Below are positions 54,371-62,513 of a DNA stretch of 64,000 nt, piece by piece. The notes under the pieces are model-generated. The model had not been told where the DNA came from. It saw only the letters and a program-made list of their open reading frames with translations, and made no database searches. A program made the position numbers and the translations under genes. This stretch comes from Roseburia lenta. Its GTDB lineage: Bacteria > Bacillota > Clostridia > Lachnospirales > Lachnospiraceae. The stretch spans positions 558,001 through 622,000 of the forward strand of contig NZ_JACOPG010000002.1 of NCBI RefSeq assembly GCF_014287435.1, written 5' to 3'. The number at the start of each line of letters is the position of its first letter. The first letter of the stretch is position 1.

Positions 54371-55273
54371 CTATTTATTTGTGCTGTCTGCATCAATTAC
54401 AGACTGAATCTGCTTCATAAGGGCATCATAGTTGTCCTTGTTATCAATTCCGCCGAGCATTGGTTCGCCTACAATATTGCCATTTCTGTCAACAAGTATA
54501 GTTGTTGGAAAGGCCATGATTTCTGAGGCATATTTACCGGCAGCACTAGAGGAGTCAATTGACAGATTACGATATTTGACACCCTGGCTTTCAAGAACAG
54601 AGGCAGCCTCTTTGATAGCTTTTTTATTGCCATCGAAGGTCTCAGTGTTGATGCCAACAACTTCTCCGCCCATTGATTTGATAGCATCATTTAATTCGTT
54701 AAGCTTGGATAATTCAGCGACACATGGTTTGCAGCCGGTAAACCAGAAATTGACGACTGTTACTGCATTACCGGAAAACAGGCTGTCATCAACCTTATTG
54801 CCATCAAAATCCTCACCGGAAAAATCACTGAATACAGATGAGGCATTAGAGCTGTCCTTCTTGTTATCGTCTGATGATGTATTTTTGTTTTCAAGCTCTG
54901 CTATCTGTTCCTCGATTTTTCGTATGGTTTCAATATCCTCATTAAGTGTTTTAAGCTCATCATCTGTGAATGAATTCTTGTTTGATTCTACGGTACCGGC
55001 AAGATAATCAGCATAATTTCCGTTTGGGTCGGCATCACTTTTGTTCATCATGCCAAATACCTTGTTCCACACATCAGCGTGATCTGCAAAAAGCTGATTT
55101 TCCTGCTGATATAAATCATCAAGCTTGGAATCTGATTTGCCGGATGCTTCTGAGCCGGCTTCAGTCTGAGTGTTCTTAGAATCTGTTGTGGAAGCTTGCT
55201 TTACGCCACATGCTGTAAGTGATAATGCTATGCAGAGTGTAAAAATAGAAATAAATGATAATTTGTTTTTCAT
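54371..55273 (-). CDS. TlpA-like thiol-disulfide oxidoreductase lipoprotein
   Basis: The 300-residue protein has a lipoprotein signal with lipobox LTAC (Cys about 22), a long acidic/helical region (about 40-140) and a C-terminal thioredoxin-like redoxin domain with NFWFTGCKPC (CxxC about 182-185), then DSSSAAGKYA and FPTTILVDRNG. It would act outside the membrane, probably reducing or forming disulfides. It is the last gene of a module with a CXXC micro-protein and a 4Fe-4S membrane protein, next to a two-component system. Confidence 0.85.
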   Translation of the reverse strand: MKNKLSFISIFTLCIALSLTACGVKQASTTDSKNTQTEAGSEASGKSDSKLDDLYQQENQLFADHADVWNKVFGMMNKSDADPNGNYADYLAGTVESNKNSFTDDELKTLNEDIETIRKIEEQIAELENKNTSSDDNKKDSSNASSVFSDFSGEDFDGNKVDDSLFSGNAVTVVNFWFTGCKPCVAELSKLNELNDAIKSMGGEVVGINTETFDGNKKAIKEAASVLESQGVKYRNLSIDSSSAAGKYASEIMAFPTTILVDRNGNIVGEPMLGGIDNKDNYDALMKQIQSVIDADSTNK

Positions 55274-55314
55274 GAGTAATTTCTCCTTTAAAATAATAGT
55301 AAAATGTTTAATAG

Positions 55315-56211
55315 TTATCTGTTGTCATTTTTTTGACATGATTTTCCCATAAACCGGTAGCAGATGGCGTCCTTCGGACAGGCCTTTATGCAGGCACCGC
55401 AGCGTATGCACTCGGGGTGATCCGGTGTCTCACACACATCCACATCCATCTTACATGCCTTTGAGCATTGACCGCATCCGACACATTTACTGCTATCAAC
55501 GGTGATTTTGAGCAGGCTGACCTTATTAAATAATGAGTAGATTGCTCCAAGCGGACAAATCCATTTACAGAAGGGCCTGTAAAATAAGATACTTAGTACA
55601 ATCACTGCAATTAAAATCATACACTTGAAAGAAAAAAGCTTTCCCAGCGCAGAACGGATAGCAGCATTTCCAATAGATAACGGTATAGCACCCTCTAAAA
55701 CACCCTGAGGACAGATATATTTGCAGAAGAACGGGTCTCCCATTCCTATAGAGTTCGTTACAAGCATCGGAAGAAGTATAACGAAAACAATAAGAATGAC
55801 ATATTTTAGGTACCTAAGAGGCTTTAGTTTGGCTGTGGATAATTTCTTCCCGGGGATTTTATGAAGTAAATCCTGAAACCATCCAAATGGGCACAAAAAA
55901 CCACATATAAATCTGCCGAGAGTTACACCGAGTAAAATAAAAAATCCGGTTATGTAGTATGAAAACTTAAATTTTGATGATCCGACAACTGCCTGAAATG
56001 CCCCTATTGGACAGGCTCCTGTCGCGGCAGGGCAGGAGTAGCAGTTTAATCCGGGTACGCATACTGTTTTTGCATTGCCCTGATATATTTTACCCTTAAA
56101 TAAATTTGGAATATGAATATTGGTCAGCAGCGTTGCTACGGCCTGTATCCAGCCACGTACTTTTGCCAGTTTTCTTGATAGTAATTTCTTTTCCTTATCC
56201 AATTCCGACAC
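55315..56211 (-). CDS. NapH-like polyferredoxin membrane protein (4Fe-4S)
   Basis: The 298-residue membrane protein has about five helices and several cysteine clusters. GLNCYSCPAATGACP lies near the N-terminus, FLCPFGW and ICPQG between helices, and WICPLGA later. Two C-terminal ferredoxin motifs follow (CVGCGQCSKAC and CIRCGACIKACP). It resembles NapH/RnfE-type electron-transfer proteins, so it likely passes electrons across the membrane to the lipoprotein downstream. The GTG at 56211 overlaps the CXXC gene by 17 bp and has no spaced ribosome site, which implies translational coupling. Confidence 0.85.
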   Translation of the reverse strand: MSELDKEKKLLSRKLAKVRGWIQAVATLLTNIHIPNLFKGKIYQGNAKTVCVPGLNCYSCPAATGACPIGAFQAVVGSSKFKFSYYITGFFILLGVTLGRFICGFLCPFGWFQDLLHKIPGKKLSTAKLKPLRYLKYVILIVFVILLPMLVTNSIGMGDPFFCKYICPQGVLEGAIPLSIGNAAIRSALGKLFSFKCMILIAVIVLSILFYRPFCKWICPLGAIYSLFNKVSLLKITVDSSKCVGCGQCSKACKMDVDVCETPDHPECIRCGACIKACPKDAICYRFMGKSCQKNDNR

Positions 56212-56338
56212 ACTCCAGACATAGTTTTATTGCTTTACCAAGCACTGTAGCCGCCTCACCTCTGACTGCACCATAGCTTATCATGGATACACCAAGGATA
56301 AGCAGAATGATTTGACATGTTTTTTGGTATTTCAACAT
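56195..56338 (-). CDS. CD1871A-type CXXC micro-protein
   Basis: This 47-residue protein starts at 56338, seven bases after AAAGGAG. One membrane helix (about 9-22) is followed by VRGEAATVLGKAIKLCLECV, then GIG at the end. RGE, VLxKA and the C-terminal ICLECIGIG-type tail match the CD1871A family of clostridial small membrane proteins, whose role is unknown. Its fixed place before the 4Fe-4S membrane protein suggests a redox accessory subunit. Confidence 0.78.
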   Translation of the reverse strand: MLKYQKTCQIILLILGVSMISYGAVRGEAATVLGKAIKLCLECVGIG

Positions 56339-56364
56339 AATGTTGCTCCTTTTTGTTGTATTGT

Positions 56365-56393
56365 TGACCAGCTGACTTTGGTATTATAAAATA
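56365..56393 (+). promoter_or_regulatory. Promoter of the response regulator gene
   Basis: TTGACC and TAAAAT are 17 bp apart, 38 bp before the start. The same 90-bp interval must also hold the divergent promoter of the redox module, so the response regulator may act there. Confidence 0.55.
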
Positions 56394-56431
56394 TAGGTTG
56401 TAAAATTATTGTTAAGAAGCAGGCGAACATT

Positions 56432-57112
56432 TTGAGATTATTAATTGTTGAGGATGAGAAACAAATATGTGATATGGTTGCAAAGAGTCTGTATGCTGCC
56501 GGTTATGAGGTGGATACCTGTTATGATGGGAAAGAGGCTCTTGAATGTATACTGTCGGAGAATTATGATCTGATAGTTTTGGATTTGAATCTGCCGGGGA
56601 TGGATGGCATGGAACTTCTTAAGGAGCTTAGAAAATACAATGATGAAACTAAGGTTTTGATATTATCTGCAAGAGGTCAGATTGCTGATAAGGTAGAGGG
56701 ACTGGATGCAGGAGCAAATGATTACATGGAAAAACCATTCCATCTGCAGGAGCTTGAGGCACGTATCAGAAGCCTGACAAGAAGAAAATTTGTACAGAAT
56801 GATATATGTCTTAAATGCGGAGAAATAAAGTTTGATACGATTAAACGCGAGGCATATGCAAAGGAAGAGCCGGTTCCACTGACAAGAAAAGAGAATGGTA
56901 TTTTGGAATATTTACTTATCAATATAGGCAGGCCGGTGAGTCAGGAGGAGCTGATAGAGCATGTGTGGGATGCCACGGCAGACAGCTTTAGCGGAGCAAT
57001 CAGGGTACATATGTCTTCACTTAGAAAAAAGCTTAAGGCGAAGCTGGGATATGATCCCATTCAGAACAAGGTAGGTGAAGGCTATAAAATACGGGAGGAG
57101 TCTGACAGATGA
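56432..57112 (+). CDS. OmpR/PhoB-type response regulator
   Basis: The 226-residue protein has an N-terminal receiver (phospho-acceptor Asp in LIVLDLNLPGMDG, near 51; conserved Lys in YMEKPF) and a C-terminal winged helix (about 130-225: LTRKENGILEYLLINIGRPV). It likely binds DNA when phosphorylated by the kinase next to it, overlapped by four bases. The start is TTG, with AGG nine bases upstream. It is divergent from the CXXC/4Fe-4S/TlpA module, its probable target. Confidence 0.92.
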   Translation: MRLLIVEDEKQICDMVAKSLYAAGYEVDTCYDGKEALECILSENYDLIVLDLNLPGMDGMELLKELRKYNDETKVLILSARGQIADKVEGLDAGANDYMEKPFHLQELEARIRSLTRRKFVQNDICLKCGEIKFDTIKREAYAKEEPVPLTRKENGILEYLLINIGRPVSQEELIEHVWDATADSFSGAIRVHMSSLRKKLKAKLGYDPIQNKVGEGYKIREESDR

Positions 57113-58266
57113 AAAGAATGTCGCTACAGTGGAGACTTACGTGCATTACTACATTGTGTATTGCTATTATATGTGGCTGCCTGACTATGTTTGTCTATAA
57201 AAATGGTGTGCATTACATTGATTCTCTGCAGGATGTGGTAGAGTCACAGGGGGATGAAAAAGGAAACAAATCAGATGAAATATATATCAACATACCGGAC
57301 GATAAGTGGGATGAGTTTGCGGATGAATTTTCGTTTCAGGTATACAATAATAAGGCCGACTATAAAAGAAACAGTCTGATAATCACGGTTTTGCTGGCGC
57401 TTTTGGGAGGTGTCGTCACTTATTTTATAAGCGGGCATGCACTCAGACCAATCAGGGAGTTTTCAGATAAAATTGAAGAGGTACAGGCTCAGAATCTGTC
57501 TGATTCAAGAATAGAGGAAAACAATGTTAAGGAACTGAACCAGCTGGGTATTTCTTATAATAAGATGCTTGAGCGTCTGTCGGAAGCATTTGAGATACAG
57601 AGACAGTTTACTGCAAATGCAGCACATGAGCTGCGTACTCCATTAGCGTTAATGCAGGTACAGCTTGATTCATATAATTCTGCCTCTCACCCGGGAAATG
57701 ATGCAGACACTTTGCAGACCATAAAAATGGTTACGGAACAAAATGATAAATTAAACAGGATGGTAAAGACTCTTCTTGACATGAGTGAACTTCAGACGGT
57801 GGGAAGGGATGATAAAATTATATTGGATGCCATTGTTGAAGAGGTTTTGGCAGACCTTGAGCCTCTTGCCGTGGAAAAGAATATAAAGCTGATTGGAAAA
57901 TGTGAGGATGCCACTATGATAGGCAGTGATATCCTTATTTACAGGCTTGTATACAATCTGGTTGAGAATGCCATCAAATATAATCATCCGCTCGGACAGG
58001 TTACAGTAACCGCATATCAGAGAAACAAGCATGTTTGTCTGTCTGTAGAAGATACGGGAAGCGGAATACCAAAGGAGTTTATGGAGAGAGTGTTCGAACC
58101 ATTCTTCCGTGTGGATAAATCCAGAAGCCGGGAGCTGGGTGGCGTAGGGCTAGGTCTTGCTTTTGTTCGTGAAATCGTTAGAGTACATGATGGCAGTATT
58201 TGTATCAAATCAGGCAAGACTGGGGGAACGATTTTCGAGGTGACTTTTGCACAGCATTCAATGTAG
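57109..58266 (+). CDS. Sensor histidine kinase with HAMP domain
   Basis: The 385-residue kinase has two membrane helices (about 8-28 and 95-115) bounding a short 65-residue extracellular loop, a HAMP region, a dimerisation helix with AAHELRTPLALMQ (phospho-His), and an ATPase domain with NLVENAIKYNHP (N box), DTGSGIPKEF (G1) and GGVGLGLAFVREIV. It starts in an ATGA overlap with the regulator gene. The signal is unknown; redox or envelope stress fits the neighbouring module. Confidence 0.93.
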   Translation: MKRMSLQWRLTCITTLCIAIICGCLTMFVYKNGVHYIDSLQDVVESQGDEKGNKSDEIYINIPDDKWDEFADEFSFQVYNNKADYKRNSLIITVLLALLGGVVTYFISGHALRPIREFSDKIEEVQAQNLSDSRIEENNVKELNQLGISYNKMLERLSEAFEIQRQFTANAAHELRTPLALMQVQLDSYNSASHPGNDADTLQTIKMVTEQNDKLNRMVKTLLDMSELQTVGRDDKIILDAIVEEVLADLEPLAVEKNIKLIGKCEDATMIGSDILIYRLVYNLVENAIKYNHPLGQVTVTAYQRNKHVCLSVEDTGSGIPKEFMERVFEPFFRVDKSRSRELGGVGLGLAFVREIVRVHDGSICIKSGKTGGTIFEVTFAQHSM

Positions 58267-58374
58267 CGTTCCATTTTCCCCATTTACAACTAATATTTTT
58301 CCATCTATGTCCACGACAACATATGAATGGCAGGAGGAAAGTTCAGGAAATCTCTCCACAAATTCCGATTTATT

Positions 58375-59481
58375 TCAGTTGCAAAAAATAACTTTCATGA
58401 TTTCTTCTTCATTGTCTCTGGTAAATTTGCTTAATTCATAAGATCGGATCCTCTGGTTGACCAGTATGGGAACTACAAAACCATTTTTCACCAAAACAGC
58501 TAATCTGTTAATAATTGTTTTGTTCGTGACTGACAGTTTCCTGCTGACTTCAATCGGTGTAAATTTCCCTTTATAATCCGTGATCAAAAGTCTCAAAAGT
58601 TCCTTTTCCTTTCCTTTCAGGAACGATAAACTTGCAGCAACATCTTCCTCATTGGAAGCCATCTGCAGATCACAAACCTTTCCAGAGTATAACTTTACCA
58701 TCCTCAGAAAATAGTTGATCCAGATTTCCGGATGGGGCGGATTATCTCTTCCGGAATAATATAATGCAGGAAGTCCCATCTGGATGGATTCGTAATATTC
58801 ATCGATATCATAGGCAAAATATTCTTCCAACGACCCGATTCCGTTAAATCCGTATCCGTTTAAATCCATAATGTAACCGGAAAGTAATCTTGCGGTTCTG
58901 CCATTGCCGTCTTCAAAAGGATGTATGGTTACTAATTGGTAATGTACCACTGCAGCTACGATTAGTGGATGATCGTCTGTCGTATTTACATACGTTACCA
59001 ATTCGTCCAGCAGATCTGGAATATCACAATATTCCGGGGGAATATAATCCGGCCGTCCTGTCTTAGAGTCATATACGGCAAATAACACTCCCGGCGGCAT
59101 AGATCCTCTAAGACCGATTTTTTCCTTGGATGCCCCTTTTTCTACCAATTTCTGTACATCTAAAATAAGTTTTTTAGAGAATTTCTCTTTTCTAGTTATC
59201 TTTTGTTCCAGAAAATTCAATGCGAGAAAGTAATTCCGGACTTCCTGCTCCGGTTTCAAATAATGCTTTCTTTCATCATTCTCAATCACCTCATCCACCT
59301 GTTTTTCTGATAAAGGATTGCCTTCTATCTTATTTGAAGCATAAGTACTTTTTTTCTTTGAGTTCTTGCGCAGCTTATTCATAACGGTTTGGGACAGCTT
59401 GATCGAAGATACTTTATATCGGTTTTGCTCGATTTCCGTAATATACTTTAATATTTCGTTCGTTAAAGTTACCTTAATCAT
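58375..59481 (-). CDS. Fic-domain AMPylase-type protein, class II
   Basis: The 368-residue protein carries the core Fic motif HPFEDGNGRTARL (about residue 192), with catalytic His and Gly/Asn/Gly/Arg for nucleotide binding. The inhibitory motif [S/T]xxxE[G/N] is present as SNKIEGN near residue 50, ahead of the Fic core, so this is a self-inhibited class II protein. A winged helix is seen at the C-terminus (about 300-360). Such proteins usually AMPylate a target protein or act as toxins held in check. No separate antitoxin gene is adjacent. Confidence 0.9.
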   Translation of the reverse strand: MIKVTLTNEILKYITEIEQNRYKVSSIKLSQTVMNKLRKNSKKKSTYASNKIEGNPLSEKQVDEVIENDERKHYLKPEQEVRNYFLALNFLEQKITRKEKFSKKLILDVQKLVEKGASKEKIGLRGSMPPGVLFAVYDSKTGRPDYIPPEYCDIPDLLDELVTYVNTTDDHPLIVAAVVHYQLVTIHPFEDGNGRTARLLSGYIMDLNGYGFNGIGSLEEYFAYDIDEYYESIQMGLPALYYSGRDNPPHPEIWINYFLRMVKLYSGKVCDLQMASNEEDVAASLSFLKGKEKELLRLLITDYKGKFTPIEVSRKLSVTNKTIINRLAVLVKNGFVVPILVNQRIRSYELSKFTRDNEEEIMKVIFCN

Positions 59482-59603
59482 GAAAAAAAGTCCTCCTTTT
59501 CAATATTATTATATTCAAAAGAAAAACTTTTTTCCATTATTATTTCACTATTTTTACACTATTTTTCACTATCTGTAAATCTCATATACAAGCTGGAATT
59601 TGG

Positions 59604-59792
59604 CTATTTCGTTGCAACAATACTTATCCAATGATTTTTTGCATTTGAATACGTTTTGATCTCTGTAAAACCCGCTTCTTTCAAAGCGGCAACAAGTTGT
59701 TTAGATGTGTAAATCTTCATACCATTGATCATCTTTGTCCATTTTTCATCTGCGGCATTCGTTCCGTCACTCTCGTTACAAATCAGGAATAT
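59604..59792 (-). pseudogene. 3' fragment of a SAM-dependent methyltransferase gene
   Basis: The frame reads FLICNESDGTNAADEKWTKM, then MKIYTSKQLVAALKEAG and HWISIVATK before TAG at 59606-59604. This is the typical C-terminal half of small class I methyltransferases. The part upstream, including the SAM-binding motif I, is missing; the frame breaks near 59792 where unrelated sequence begins. It is a dead remnant. Confidence 0.75.
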
Positions 59793-59955
59793 TGTGCAAT
59801 TTTATTAAATGGTACATATTTTGCTGAATTTTGTCCATTCTGTAATGTACCCGGAAATGCATTTGTTGTTGCGTCACCAAAATTAACGGAATTCAGGTTT
59901 GTAATTAATTCGGTTGTAACGCCTTCAGCCGCCTGCAATGCACCAAGGAATGTAT
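59784..59955 (-). pseudogene. Unrecognised coding fragment
   Basis: An open stretch of about 57 codons runs LNNTFLGALQAAEGVTTELI, then ATTNAFPGTLQNGQNSAKYV, and ends at TGA 59786-59784. It has no start codon of its own, and both ends coincide with breaks (methyltransferase fragment on one side, transposase on the other). The composition is protein-like, but no family is recognised. Confidence 0.4.
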
Positions 59956-60644
59956 TATTTAATTCGTGTCAAAGATATAACAAGTAATGGTATAACTTCA
60001 AAACTTACAATGCTTCCAGAGAGTGGGGAATTTGATGAATGGGTTAATGTTACGCTTACTAAAAAGCAGACAAATGAAGTAAAAGCAAATCCCCAAAAAT
60101 ACTGAGTTATTGATAAGAAAACGCCTTTTGATTATCTTGATCTGCATTTTAATAATTTTTACGAAATGAAAATGAGAGTGATACGTTTTCCAATACCTCA
60201 AGGTTCTTATGAATGCATTATTACAAATCTGCCACAAGATAAATTTAATTCTGATGAAATCAAACGGTTATATGCAAAACGTTGGAGAATAGAAACCTCT
60301 TTTCGAGAATTGAAATATACCTTAGGACTAACACGTTTTCATTCAAAGAAACCAGAATATATTATGCAGGAAATATGGTCAAGAATAGCTCTGTATAATT
60401 TCTGTGAAATTATAGCAACTAATGTTGTTATAAATGAGAAAAAAGGCTACAAACATACATATCAGCTCAACTATACCGAGCGATTCGGATTTGCTGTTAC
60501 TTTCTATCAATAAAAAAAGAAAAAGCTCCACCCGATGTAGAATATCTAATCGGACATGAGCTTCTTCCTATACGTTCTGGGAGAACAGACCCTCACAAAG
60601 TCAAGCCCCAGTCTGTGATAAGCTTTTTATATAGAGCAGCTTAA
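59953..60644 (+). pseudogene. Inactivated IS4-family transposase (3' part)
   Basis: The frame starts YYLIRVKDI and reads through an in-frame TGA at 60103-60105 into YECIITNLPQDKF, then KRWRIETSFRELKYTLGL. That is the IS4 YREK motif (Y-R-E-K) carrying the catalytic Glu. Around 60474-60482 the frame shifts by one base. The original tail continues PPDVEYLIGHELLPIRSGRT, then KPQSVISFLYRAA, to TAA at 60642-60644. The N-terminal part with the first two catalytic Asp is absent. The element cannot transpose by itself. Confidence 0.82.
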
Positions 60645-60737
60645 ACAAATATTAGTATATACCATTTTTAAGGCAGATGAAAGCATCTGTCTGTTTGTTG
60701 TGCAAATTTATTATGTTAAAAGTGTTATAAGATAGAA

Positions 60738-60772
60738 ATACAGCAGATAAACAAAATGTTTATCCGCTGTAT
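60738..60772 (-). terminator. Long hairpin downstream of the lipoprotein gene
   Basis: ATACAGCAGATAAACA pairs with TGTTTATCCGCTGTAT with a single mismatch around AAA. The minus-strand side continues TTTCTATCTT, so it may end the 61-62 kb transcript, though the T-run is mixed. The rest of 60645-60862 shows nothing recognisable. Confidence 0.55.
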
Positions 60773-60862
60773 AAGAATTTCTGACTATAAAGCAATCCTT
60801 ATCTAAATGACATTTGGCTGTTTACCGAATCCTTTGTGGGATATGCTTTGTTTATGCTTTAC

Positions 60863-61402
60863 CTAATAAGACACTGATATTTTTAGTAGATAGTCCTCTT
60901 TTTTGTCCTTAAATAGCTTATCTACTTCATTTATATTTGCCCACTTTAGTAGAATTTCCGTAGTTTCATCCGTTGAGACTTGAATTTTAAATTTTTGTAC
61001 CGCTGTTGATATTCCTTCAATCATATCCCCATCTTTTATTGGAAAATCCGTTTTATTGTATGAAATCAAATTCACATATTCTTTTTCCTCAATGCTCCAA
61101 TTATTAATAGGAAGATACTGGGGAAGAACGATTTCAACGATATTACTCTTTTTCTCCATTTTAATCTCAATTTCAGAATCCACTTTAGAATCTATATGTG
61201 AATGTCCTACAATATCTATAGGATAAGACGTATCATTGATAATTACAATATTGTTTTGCGGATATCCTCTTTCATTCACAGGAAATTCTATCTCCTTTTT
61301 TTCCTCCAATGCAGACCTTTCATGACATCCTCCTAGAAAAAGCACCACAGGAATTGTAAAGACACAAACCAAAACAGCTAAAACCTTCTTGTATATTTCC
61401 AT
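60863..61402 (-). CDS. Hypothetical lipoprotein
   Basis: The 179-residue protein has a hydrophobic signal (about 7-24) and a lipobox FLGGC, so it should be lipidated on the outer face of the membrane. The mature part is beta-rich and unrecognised (IVIINDTSYPIDIVGHSHID). It overlaps the upstream membrane protein gene by 25 bp in a different frame, implying a coupled pair. Low GC and unusual codon use match the accessory surroundings. Confidence 0.68.
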   Translation of the reverse strand: MEIYKKVLAVLVCVFTIPVVLFLGGCHERSALEEKKEIEFPVNERGYPQNNIVIINDTSYPIDIVGHSHIDSKVDSEIEIKMEKKSNIVEIVLPQYLPINNWSIEEKEYVNLISYNKTDFPIKDGDMIEGISTAVQKFKIQVSTDETTEILLKWANINEVDKLFKDKKEDYLLKISVSY

Positions 61403-62007
61403 GCATTACTTCCTCCTCCTAAGCTGTAAGTGAAGTTACCAGAAGAGTTTAACTTCACACTCCTATGAACACCACCATTAGGTTCTAGCAGTAACAACGT
61501 TTGCAATAACATAGACTCATTATTTGATGTACTATCTTTATTTAACACCTTAACTAGTAGTTTATTATGCTTTTGAACTGTCAATCTAAATTCGTTAATT
61601 TTCTTTACAAACAAGTCAAATGGCTTAGCCAATTCTTCTGGAATAAACGCACAGTTTTTCATATAAAATATAGTGAAATCATCACATGCTTTTTTATATT
61701 TCTTAACAGCGCTATCATTCTTTTCTGGTTCTCCAATAGTAAAATATACCTCCCGAGAAAGGTATGTGAAGTCAAATGCCTTTTCCATTAATTCTTGAAT
61801 TATTGCATACTCTTTATCAAACTTATGCTGGCTAACATATATTTTCTGTTCAATAATACCTTTTTCATTTTCAATCTTCATATCAAAATAATAATCTATT
61901 TTTTTATCTATCATTTTTTCTATTTTATTTTTTGCAAATAATATAGTTGACACTACTATTGTTGCTCCACCTCCGAATGCAGATATAAATATTTTTAAGT
62001 ACTCCAT
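61378..62007 (-). CDS. Hypothetical single-pass membrane protein
   Basis: The 209-residue protein has one membrane helix (about 3-23) followed by a helical, Lys/Glu-rich cytosolic or extracellular domain (IEQKIYVSQHKFDKEYA) and a Gly/Ser-rich tail (NFTYSLGGGSNAWKY). No family is recognised. The start at 62007 has AGGAG nine bases upstream; an earlier start at 62040 would place that site within the gene. It precedes the lipoprotein gene with an overlap, so the two probably act together. Confidence 0.65.
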   Translation of the reverse strand: MEYLKIFISAFGGGATIVVSTILFAKNKIEKMIDKKIDYYFDMKIENEKGIIEQKIYVSQHKFDKEYAIIQELMEKAFDFTYLSREVYFTIGEPEKNDSAVKKYKKACDDFTIFYMKNCAFIPEELAKPFDLFVKKINEFRLTVQKHNKLLVKVLNKDSTSNNESMLLQTLLLLEPNGGVHRSVKLNSSGNFTYSLGGGSNAWKYTRRF

Positions 62008-62125
62008 CAATAATTTCTCCTCACAAATTCCGATTTGCAAAACACATTCTTTTTTACATAGGCACAGTATACCACATTTCCTGTGCCTATGCGATTCAGT
62101 CTAACTCATTATTTGAAATTACAGA

Positions 62126-62177
62126 ATATTCTCTCGCGGACTTTTTTTGCAAAAACATATTCTCTCGTGGACTTTTT
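62126..62177. repeat. Tandem direct repeat, 31-bp period
   Basis: ATATTCTCTCGCGGACTTTT at 62126 recurs as ATATTCTCTCGTGGACTTTT at 62157, with one difference over 21 bp, separated by an A-rich spacer. It adjoins the first ATAGGAC palindrome. Confidence 0.75.
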
Positions 62178-62179
62178 AA

Positions 62180-62424
62180 AAAAATAGGACCCAGATTACA
62201 CCTGAACATAAAATTCAGGCATAAACTAAGTCCTATCTCAAAATTATATAGTTCACCTCACAATCTTCCCATTATCCAGTAATCAGCCAGATAATATGAC
62301 ATTGTAGGTATTGATTCATTCGGCGCCGTCCTAATCCTTACCTCAAAATTGGTATTAAAAAAATAGGACTTAAATCATTCAAACCCTTGTTTTATAAGGT
62401 TTCTCTTGATTTAGTCCTATTTTA
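62180..62424. mobile_element. Candidate MITE-like element with palindromic termini
   Basis: A left terminus ATAGGAC-GTCCTAT hairpin (62184-62236, with inner CCTGAA/TTCAGG) and a right terminus hairpin (62358-62424: AAAATAGGACT against AGTCCTATTTT) bracket about 245 bp. The outer ends are roughly inverted (AAAATAGGAC). The right end falls exactly where an ATPase gene is broken, as an insertion would do. No transposase is inside. Confidence 0.45.
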
Positions 62425-62513
62425 ACGTATGCCCCCGTGATAACTTTTATGTCTGGTGTTCCATACAATTCGATCAACTCTTCTAAATACTTTTTTCTTA
62501 CGATAAGTTGCAT
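62425..62513 (-). pseudogene. 5' remnant of an AAA/DUF4143-type ATPase gene
   Basis: From ATG 62513, six bases after AGGAGAT, the frame encodes MQLIVRKKYLEELIELYGTP, then DIKVITG. That is the opening of the DUF4143-type ATP-binding proteins, which normally continue GxRRSGKS (Walker A). Here the frame runs into the palindromic element right after ITGA, so the ATPase domain is gone. Confidence 0.65.

Larger units (their letters stand above)
62008..62424. other. Gene-free stretch with repeats and a palindromic element
   Basis: No credible gene is present. It holds a 21-bp direct repeat pair and two palindromes that both open with ATAGGAC and close with GTCCTAT. The repeats are listed separately. 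The interval between the two palindromes shows nothing else that I can interpret. Confidence 0.7.

Noticed and set aside
53936..54396. Two overlapping minus-strand frames of 97 and 146 codons
   Set aside because: They run through the terminator and the small plus-strand gene, are rich in unusual residues and show no ribosome site.
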